A stretch of 64,000 bases of DNA from Acidimicrobiales bacterium (GTDB lineage Bacteria > Actinomycetota > Acidimicrobiia > Acidimicrobiales > SZUA-35), in contig JAWKIO010000006.1 in the NCBI GenBank assembly GCA_041394265.1, positions 186,001 through 250,000 of the forward strand. The letters run 5' to 3'. The position numbers and the translations under genes are program-made. Shown piece by piece: positions 58,287-64,000 of the stretch; the stretch's first letter is position 1; each line of letters begins with the position of its first letter. Under the pieces are notes generated by a model. That model searched no databases and had not been told where the DNA came from. It saw only the letters and a program-made list of their open reading frames with translations.

Positions 58287-59206
58287 TAGAGCTCCTCGCC
58301 GAAGTTGGCCTCGAGGCGTCGAAAGACCCGGAATCCCAGCATCAGGACGACGAGGCCGACACCGATCTCGATGACGAGGTTCTGGAGGAACCACCAGCCG
58401 TCGTGCATGAGGAAACCGAACGTGTCGGTCTGCACCTGGGGGTCGAAATTCTCGGGGTTGTAGAGGACCCGCTGGAAGGTCGTGACGACGGGGATCATCG
58501 GGTTGAGAAGCGTCAGACGTTCCGCACCGAGCCCCCAGCGGTCGGTCACGGCGCGTGCGACGAAGTCGTACTGGTAGACGATCGGCGTGAACCAGAACCA
58601 GGTCAGCACGCCGAGCTCGAGGAAATGCTGGACGTCGCGGAAGTAGACGTTGACCGCCGAGAGCAACAGACCGAGGCCGGTGCCCAGCAGCAGCGCCACC
58701 AGCAGCGCCGGGATCAGGAGCGGTAGCAGATCCCACGCCGGTGCCTGCCGGAAGGCGCTCAGCCCGATGAGCAGCACGATCATCTGGAACCAGAAGGTGA
58801 CGAATGAGGCTCCGACCGCGGAGAGCGGGAGGATCTCGCGCGGGAACCACACCTTCTGCACGAGTGTTGCGTTGCCGGTGATGGAGGTGGTGGCCGCTGT
58901 CATCCCCATCGAGAACAAGTTCCAGGCCTGGAGGCCCGACAACAGCAACAACCCGTAGCGCGGGGCGCCGCTCGGCAGGATCACGCCGAAGACGAGGCTG
59001 AAGACCGCGAGGTACAGCAACGGGTTGAGAAAGGTCCACACGATGCCGAGCACGCTGTTCTTGTACTTGACCTTGATCTCACGCATCGTGAGGTTGACCA
59101 GGAGTTCGCGATAGCGCCAAATGTCGCCCAACCGCGAACTCAGCCCGACGTCGTCGGCGCTGTTCTCGAGGACCGTCTTGGCGCCCGAGGTATCAGGAGT
59201 TGTCAT
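58286..59206 (-). CDS. Wzm-like ABC-2 polysaccharide export permease
   Basis: 306 aa, six helices. N-terminal amphipathic block LVNLTMREIKVKYKNSVLGIVWTFLNPLL is the gate-helix signature of Wzm/TagG permeases; NATLVQKVWFPREILPLSAV is the coupling region. Pairs with the Wzt-like ATPase to move an undecaprenyl-linked glycan across the membrane. The first 14 bp overlap the 3' end of the GT2 gene upstream. Confidence 0.93.
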   Translation of the reverse strand: MTTPDTSGAKTVLENSADDVGLSSRLGDIWRYRELLVNLTMREIKVKYKNSVLGIVWTFLNPLLYLAVFSLVFGVILPSGAPRYGLLLLSGLQAWNLFSMGMTAATTSITGNATLVQKVWFPREILPLSAVGASFVTFWFQMIVLLIGLSAFRQAPAWDLLPLLIPALLVALLLGTGLGLLLSAVNVYFRDVQHFLELGVLTWFWFTPIVYQYDFVARAVTDRWGLGAERLTLLNPMIPVVTTFQRVLYNPENFDPQVQTDTFGFLMHDGWWFLQNLVIEIGVGLVVLMLGFRVFRRLEANFGEEL

Positions 59207-60266
59207 AGACCGTGGAGTGCCTGACCGTTCGCGAAGCGCCGGACGGGGGCTCGCTCGATGATGTTGTTGGGGTGGTGGTCGTGGTGGTCACGGTACCGGG
59301 CTCATAGTGCGACGGGGGCACGCCCAGTTGCAGCTCCACTCGGCGAACTCGTTCCAGGATCCGCTGCGACACCATCCGATGACTCGAGATCAGGTCGGCA
59401 ACGACAGCAAGTACGGCGACCTGCAGCGAGCCGAGCACGAGCACGGCACCCAGCACGATCGATTGGAGGTGTCCGGATGAATCGCCATTGAGCAGCCAAT
59501 CTGCTGCGAACGGGATGAACGCCACCAACCCCATCACGAAGAGCACGGCAGCGATGGTGGAGAAGAACTTGAGCGGTTCGTAGGCCGCGAAGACTCGACC
59601 GATCGTCAAGATGTTGCGACGGATGTAGCCCCACATCGATCCGAACAGCCGGGACTCTCGCATCTTGGCGTTGGTGTCGACCGGGATGGAGGCAACGGCG
59701 GCGTTCATCTTCCCCGCCTGGATGAGCGACTCGATCGTGTAGGTGTATCGATTGACGACGGTCAGCTGGATGGCCGCTTCGCGGTCGTAAGCCCGGAACC
59801 CCGACGTTGCGTCAGGCACCTCGGTCTCCGACGCTCGGCGCACCACCCAACTACCAAGCAGTTGGAGCCGGATCTTGAGCCGCGAGAACTCCTCGACACC
59901 CCGCACGTTGCGGTCGCCGACAACGAGGTCGGCGCGTCCCTGCAGGATCGGCGCCACCAGCATCGGGATGTAGCTGGCGTCGTACTGGTTGTCGGCGTCG
60001 GTGTTGACGATCACATCGGCGCCCAGCTTGAGACTGGCATCGAGCCCAGCTTGGAACGCAGCGGCAAGCCCCCGGTTCTGGGGCATTCGAACGATGTGGT
60101 CGACACCGTGTTCCTTGGCGACTTCGATCGTTCGGTCGTCACTGCCGTCATCGATCACCAACCACTCGACGACATCGAATCCAGGCACTGCTCTCGGAAG
60201 GGCCCCCAGTGAGGTGGGAAGCTGCGACTCTTCGTTGAGACAGGGAATCTGGATGATCAGTTTCAA
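59193..60266 (-). CDS. GT2 family polyprenyl-phosphate-type glycosyltransferase
   Basis: 357 aa. GT-A catalytic part (1-230): IQIPCLNEESQLPTSL, VIDDGSDDRT, NTDADNQYD (DxD). Two membrane helices follow (about 235-260 and 270-300), then a Thr-rich tail (about 325-345). Related to DPM/GtrB-like enzymes that load a sugar onto a polyprenyl phosphate, which the GT-C enzyme at 49388 could then use (inference). TTG start at 60266 is supported by GGAGGG 8 nt upstream; a TAGGCT lies further upstream. Overlaps wzm by 14 bp. Confidence 0.88.
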   Translation of the reverse strand: MKLIIQIPCLNEESQLPTSLGALPRAVPGFDVVEWLVIDDGSDDRTIEVAKEHGVDHIVRMPQNRGLAAAFQAGLDASLKLGADVIVNTDADNQYDASYIPMLVAPILQGRADLVVGDRNVRGVEEFSRLKIRLQLLGSWVVRRASETEVPDATSGFRAYDREAAIQLTVVNRYTYTIESLIQAGKMNAAVASIPVDTNAKMRESRLFGSMWGYIRRNILTIGRVFAAYEPLKFFSTIAAVLFVMGLVAFIPFAADWLLNGDSSGHLQSIVLGAVLVLGSLQVAVLAVVADLISSHRMVSQRILERVRRVELQLGVPPSHYEPGTVTTTTTTPTTSSSEPPSGASRTVRHSTVYDNS

Positions 60267-60330
60267 CGGCCGGTCCCTCCATTGGCGACGCCTCAGCCTA
60301 GCCCGGGGGCATCAGCCAGAGGCGGAACGC

Positions 60331-61455
60331 TCAGCGAGTGGGTGCACCGTGTCGCCGAGGCACGACGTGCTGGCTGAGCGCCCACGTGGATTCGTCGCCG
60401 GTGTAGATGCCGGCAGGGGTCCGGTCGACGATCGAGGACACCTTTCGCGCAACCACGAAGAGTGAGTCGCCGCGCATCCGCTGGTCGTACCCACCGTCGA
60501 TGATCAATTCGGTGACCTCGGGTTCGTCGGGGAACCACACGTCGACCGTGGTGAGAAGGTCGAGATGGAATCCGGCGCGGCGGACCATCGTGGCCAACAT
60601 CGAAGGGGTGAACTCCTGGTGATGGCGATCCATCGAACCCTCCCGCTCGAAGAGCGGGTAGTTGAACGGATGCCGTCCGTTCAGGGCCTGAGCGATCGAG
60701 TGACGGCTGATGATGTTCGGTGTGGTCAGGACGAGGAGCCCACCGGTGCGCAAGACACGGTTGAAATCCACGAGCAGCTGTACCGGATCGGTCGGCATGT
60801 GTTCGATGATCTCACCGGCGAGCACGAGGTCGAACATCTCGTCGTCGCACGGGAGCCGGTGCCGCTCGGCGTCGTACCAGACCTCGGCCTTGGCACCCGC
60901 GTCAACCCAGAAACCCGAGGCAGGCCGGGCGTCGGCGTCACGATCCTCGGCGAACAGTGTGCCGGCGACCCAATAGCCGAGATCGGTCAGGTAGCGGATC
61001 GTGAGCGGGAAGGCCGATGCGTCGAGGGCCCGCGCACCGAGTGGGGCCTGCGGCACCAGCGACAGTGTCTCGACGAATCGTTTGCCGTGGGCTGCGACAT
61101 AGCCGTCCCAGCTCTCGGGAACGATCGGTTTGGCGGCATCGAGCCGACGCGCCACCTCATCGTTCGACAGGCACTCGCCGTCGAGCGTGGTGTGGCGCCG
61201 ACCATCGGAGCCGGTGCTCAGATGACCATCGACGATGGTCGGCGCACCGACCGTCGACCAGTCGGCCACCAGCTGCTCGGCCTCGGAGCGGCTCGCGACC
61301 ACCAGCCCCCGATGACCGCTTGCCGACAGGCGTTCGGCCATCTGGCCGTCGGCGACGACCACCGCAGCCGAGAGGCAGAGCCTGGCCAGATCGGCGAGCG
61401 AACGGTCGAGGTGTCCTTCATCGAGCTCGACGATCTCGGGGACCCGTTGCGACAT
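60331..61455 (-). CDS. class I SAM-dependent methyltransferase with N-terminal extension
   Basis: 374 aa. The N-terminal 120 residues are of unknown fold; then a Methyltransf_11-type domain: motif near RALDASAFPLTIRYL, DEMFDLVLAGEIIEHM and RVLRTGGLLVLTTPNIISR. C-terminal segment (HHQEFTPSMLATMVRRAGF) is typical of glycan-locus methyltransferases. The ATG shares one base with the stop of the small coiled-coil gene upstream (TGATG). Likely methylates a sugar or chain end (inference). Confidence 0.83.
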   Translation of the reverse strand: MSQRVPEIVELDEGHLDRSLADLARLCLSAAVVVADGQMAERLSASGHRGLVVASRSEAEQLVADWSTVGAPTIVDGHLSTGSDGRRHTTLDGECLSNDEVARRLDAAKPIVPESWDGYVAAHGKRFVETLSLVPQAPLGARALDASAFPLTIRYLTDLGYWVAGTLFAEDRDADARPASGFWVDAGAKAEVWYDAERHRLPCDDEMFDLVLAGEIIEHMPTDPVQLLVDFNRVLRTGGLLVLTTPNIISRHSIAQALNGRHPFNYPLFEREGSMDRHHQEFTPSMLATMVRRAGFHLDLLTTVDVWFPDEPEVTELIIDGGYDQRMRGDSLFVVARKVSSIVDRTPAGIYTGDESTWALSQHVVPRRHGAPTR

Positions 61456-61703
61456 CAGGCAGTCGGTGTCGAGGGCGGGCCGAGCCGATCGATGAACGCC
61501 AGGGAGAAGGACAGCTCCTCGCGGAGCTGGGCGATCTCGGCGCGCAGTTCGGCGATCTCGGAACGCAACTCCACCACCTCGGGGCTCGGGCGCGAGTCGC
61601 CGGCAGCAGTGAGATGCACCACCGCTGCGTCGGGCCGACCGGCGACGAGTGCGGCGAGAGGGAGGAAGCGGGAAGGGATGTGGTCAGCAAGTGGGTTCGA
61701 CAT
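61455..61703 (-). CDS. small coiled-coil protein
   Basis: 82 aa, no signal peptide or membrane segment. The first 45 residues are non-repetitive (NPLADHIPSRFLPLAALVAG); residues about 48-72 form clear heptads (VVELRSEIAELRAEIAQLRE). Not recognised as a family. It starts 22 bp after the SpoIID-type gene stop and its stop is fused with the methyltransferase start, so it is probably a partner or chain-length coil of that enzyme. Chosen as ATG 61703 because upstream sequence in frame belongs to the preceding gene. Confidence 0.7.
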   Translation of the reverse strand: MSNPLADHIPSRFLPLAALVAGRPDAAVVHLTAAGDSRPSPEVVELRSEIAELRAEIAQLREELSFSLAFIDRLGPPSTPTA

Positions 61704-61725
61704 CAGGTGGCTCGTTCGGCAGGGA

Positions 61726-63642
61726 TCAGCTCTGGGTGGACTGGTAGAACTCGTCGGAGGTGCCGAGCTCGGCGGCCACGACGAGATCGTCGGTGAGGGC
61801 GATCCGCTCGGCGGCGGCGTCTCGTCCGGCCGCGTCGGCCGGGCGGCCGAGCACCCGGAGGTAGAGACGGTCGGCGCGATCTCGGCGGGACTCGATCGAG
61901 ACGTAGAAGCCCGAGGCGACGTCGGGTGGTGACACCGTGGGCTTCGCCATCTGCTGGACCCAGTACGCAAGGCCCGCAGCGTCGGGTTCGCGGTGCAGGA
62001 GGTCTCGATACAGCGCCCGAACGAACGGCTCGGGACTCCCACCGGTGCGCTGGTAGTACTCCTGCGAACCGTAGAAGTAGATGCCGAGTTCGGCATACGG
62101 CGTCTTCTTCCCGACCATGATGTCGAGCCAGTACGCGCTACCGATCTCGTCGGGTGCCCGACCGAGTGAGGTTTCGTAGAGCTCGTCGACCATCACGCCC
62201 GCGAACTGGGGTGTCTTCGACAGCGCCGAGGTAAGTTCGGCCCGGCTGGCACCGTTCTGGAGTCGGTCGTACCACACCGACAGCTCGGCGCTGCTCGGCG
62301 GGCCACCGGTGTAGACCTGATAGGCCCCCTCGATGAACTTGGCGGTCGGTGTTCCCACCAGGTCGGACCGGTACACCACACCGGGGGTGAACCAGTCCGA
62401 CTTCAGCTGATAGTTGAAGGCTGCTCGGACTTCTTGCCCGCTGAGAAGCTTCGAACCATTCTCGAAAATGGCCTTGGCCTGCAGCACACGACCCCCGTCG
62501 CCGTGAGGGTCGAGGCCGTTGCGTTGGGTGACATCGAGCGACAGGAGGCGGCCAAGGCCGTAGCGAGCCTCGATGGTGGAGGTCGACAATCGAGCGGTCC
62601 AGGTGCTGTTCGGATTGGCCGGAATCGAGTCGCCCTCGTCGATCACGGCGGTGAAGTCACCACCTGCGGTGTAGCCGCCGGTGCTGGAGGAGAACTCGGT
62701 TCGGGCGATCGTGCCGAGCGGCGTCAGCCGGACCATGCCGTCGGTGGCGGCGATGGCGGCATCGGTGGACGGCGCCGTGACGGCTACGCCGTTGCGATAA
62801 CGCCCCGCATAGACCTGACAGGTGGTGGTGTCGCAGGTGTCGGCATACTCCTGCTGACGAGTGTCGCCGGCCATGGCATACGAGCGAGCAGCAACCGCCT
62901 GCGCTTCGAGTGCCGGAGCGAGCCACGAGGCCGACACCTCCTTCGGCACCACGCCCCGCAGGTACTCCTGCATCGTGGTGGTGTTGACCGTGGCCAGACC
63001 GGTGAGGCGATTGGCGGAGGCGACGCCTCGATCGAGGATCGTCAGCGTGCCGCTGTAGGAGGTCCAGTTGGCGCCGTCACAGATGGCGAGCAGACCGCTG
63101 CTGGTGTCGGCCGGGTTGGTATCGCCGACGGTGAACGACGTGCCGGCGGGCAGCGGGACGGACTCGCTCCATGGGCCAGCGCACGAGGTGGCGGTCTGGA
63201 ACGTGAACCCACCGTTGCCGTTGGCGGCGACGAGCAGGGCCTGGGTTGCCGGAATCGGGAGCGGGGTCCCTACGGCATCGCTCAGTGTGAGCGTGCCCTC
63301 GGGAACGAACACATACAGCGACTTGTTCCGGCGAGAGACCAGGTCGACTCGCACCGCCGCGGCGTTGACGGGCGCACCGGCGGGGATGGTGCCGGCGGTG
63401 GTGCCGCCGTAGTAGTGGTCGAGGATCTGGGCCGAGGTCCAGCCCTGCTGGGCGTACCCCAGCGCACCCCACTGCCCCATGCCGCGGCCGTGTCCCCAGC
63501 CGCGGCCGGTGAACTCGATCTCGGCCTGGGCCGATGCGGCAGAAGCGGGGTTGGCCGGCACGACGAGCGTCAGCAACACCGTGAGGGCGGCGAGCAGGCC
63601 GAGGCGTCGTCGAAGCAGACCGGAAGCAAACATTGTCGTCAC
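61726..63642 (-). CDS. secreted SpoIID/LytB-domain protein with DUF4214 repeats
   Basis: 638 aa. Signal peptide (about 1-38, ending PASAAS). A SpoIID-like region follows with GHGRGMGQWGALGYAQQG near the N-terminus, and the hallmark blocks MQEYLRGVVPKEVSASW and AQAVAARSYAMAGD. The C-terminal 200 residues contain DUF4214 units (VDELYETSLGRAPDEIGSAYWLD; VRALYRDLLHREPDAAGLAYW; LYLRVLGRPADAAGRDA). SpoIID proteins cleave or help cleave peptidoglycan glycan strands; DUF4214 is common in surface and S-layer-like proteins. GTG 63642 (TAGGAC 7 nt upstream) or ATG 63633 may be the start. Confidence 0.88.
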   Translation of the reverse strand: MTTMFASGLLRRRLGLLAALTVLLTLVVPANPASAASAQAEIEFTGRGWGHGRGMGQWGALGYAQQGWTSAQILDHYYGGTTAGTIPAGAPVNAAAVRVDLVSRRNKSLYVFVPEGTLTLSDAVGTPLPIPATQALLVAANGNGGFTFQTATSCAGPWSESVPLPAGTSFTVGDTNPADTSSGLLAICDGANWTSYSGTLTILDRGVASANRLTGLATVNTTTMQEYLRGVVPKEVSASWLAPALEAQAVAARSYAMAGDTRQQEYADTCDTTTCQVYAGRYRNGVAVTAPSTDAAIAATDGMVRLTPLGTIARTEFSSSTGGYTAGGDFTAVIDEGDSIPANPNSTWTARLSTSTIEARYGLGRLLSLDVTQRNGLDPHGDGGRVLQAKAIFENGSKLLSGQEVRAAFNYQLKSDWFTPGVVYRSDLVGTPTAKFIEGAYQVYTGGPPSSAELSVWYDRLQNGASRAELTSALSKTPQFAGVMVDELYETSLGRAPDEIGSAYWLDIMVGKKTPYAELGIYFYGSQEYYQRTGGSPEPFVRALYRDLLHREPDAAGLAYWVQQMAKPTVSPPDVASGFYVSIESRRDRADRLYLRVLGRPADAAGRDAAAERIALTDDLVVAAELGTSDEFYQSTQS

Positions 63643-63652
63643 GATAATCGTC

Positions 63653-64000
63653 CTAGTTGGTTGCTCGGGCGATGTACTCCTCGGAGCCCGCCAGGATCGC
63701 CGCAAGATCGATGTCGTCGCCGGTGCTCAGCCACTCGGCCCAGTAGTCGAGCCCGGCGGGGTCGGTGTCTCGCCCGAGGACCTTCTCGAAGAGGCCCGAC
63801 ACCCGATCGCGACGCGACTCCAACGATGCATAGAAGCCGGCGGAGACGTCGGCCGGTCGCGCTCGGCGACGCTCGATCTGATCGATCCAGAACGCCCGAC
63901 CCGTCGGGTCGGCGTCTCGGTGCAGGAGTTCGCGGTAGAGCGCATCGACGTAGGCACCGGCCGAACCCGCCTGGGCGAAGTACTCACTCGAGCCGTAGAA
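63653..64000 (-). CDS. DUF4214-containing protein (5' end outside window)
   Basis: The last 115 residues of an open frame that enters from beyond 64000. It holds two DUF4214 units: YVDALYRELLHRDADPTGRAFW and LFEKVLGRDTDPAGLDYWAEWL, plus a preceding FYGSSEYFAQAG that matches the inter-repeat FYGSQEYYQRTG of the neighbouring SpoIID protein. The two genes are tandem and share this C-terminal module. The start and N-terminal domain cannot be seen. Its stop codon (63653-63655) overlaps the putative -10 box of the downstream gene. Confidence 0.85.
   Translation of the reverse strand, partial: FYGSSEYFAQAGSAGAYVDALYRELLHRDADPTGRAFWIDQIERRRARPADVSAGFYASLESRRDRVSGLFEKVLGRDTDPAGLDYWAEWLSTGDDIDLAAILAGSEEYIARATN

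Noticed and set aside
45589..61703. horizontally acquired island with flanking mobile elements
   Set aside because: No transposase, integrase, tRNA target or direct flanking repeats are visible; base use looks like that of the neighbours.
1..64000. tRNA, rRNA, riboswitch or tmRNA genes
   Set aside because: Intergenic gaps are nearly all under 170 bp and none shows a cloverleaf or known aptamer core that I could recognise by eye.

Overview
The window is GC-rich, almost fully coding bacterial DNA from an actinobacterium. The evidence is a gene order also known from mycobacteria (thrS, HIT hydrolase, pgsA, patA, pimA, pdxS, pdxT, yebC, ruvCAB, yajC, secDF), a mycothiol ligase (mshC), frequent GTG and TTG starts, and many start codons placed 6-8 nt after a TANNNT -10 box, the arrangement expected for leaderless mRNAs. 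Thr-rich low-complexity segments in exported proteins, methylmalonyl-CoA mutase and the lack of typical mycobacterial lipid genes fit a class such as Acidimicrobiia; that placement is inference. I see no rRNA, tRNA, CRISPR array, transposase or phage gene.

Region 1 (1-23,709, mostly minus strand) is a housekeeping block. Read in transcription order it runs mshC; thrS, HIT hydrolase, small membrane protein; pgsA, patA, pimA (phosphatidylinositol mannosides); a degenerate M48-like membrane protein and a DUF3048 lipoprotein; pdxS and pdxT (PLP synthesis); yebC; ruvC, ruvA, ruvB, queA, tgt; yajC, secD, secF. A P450 with a two-gene ABC exporter and a Thr-rich surface protein sit between yebC and ruvC.

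Region 2 (23.8-42.4 kb) is mixed: an InhA/FabI-type enoyl reductase, an APH-fold kinase, a soluble zinc-binding chemoreceptor, two M23 peptidases, two CNNM/CBS membrane proteins, an ABC ATPase, divergent birA and biotin-dependent carboxylase alpha subunit, a stress protein and a Na+/H+ antiporter, a 64-bp tandem repeat with hairpins, an amine-oxidase-like flavoprotein, an LpdA-like reductase and a glycosyltransferase.

Region 3 (42.4-45.6 kb) holds methylmalonyl-CoA mutase and its GTPase chaperone MeaB. With the carboxylase at 34.2 kb they fit propionyl-CoA metabolism.

Region 4 (45.6-64.0 kb) is a surface-glycan locus: a UDP-GlcNAc 2-epimerase-like enzyme, at least six glycosyltransferases (one with two fused GT domains, one GT-C membrane enzyme), three methyltransferases, a flippase-like membrane protein, a Wzm/Wzt ABC exporter with a carbohydrate-binding Wzt tail, and at the edge a SpoIID-DUF4214 exoprotein beside a second DUF4214 protein cut by the window end. 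The set suggests a methylated, ABC-exported polysaccharide; its structure cannot be read from sequence.

Main oddities: a Tgt without its three zinc cysteines, an M48 homologue without zinc ligands, a phosphatidyltransferase with Lys for Arg in its signature, widespread leaderless starts, and several convergent gene pairs whose coding sequences overlap.
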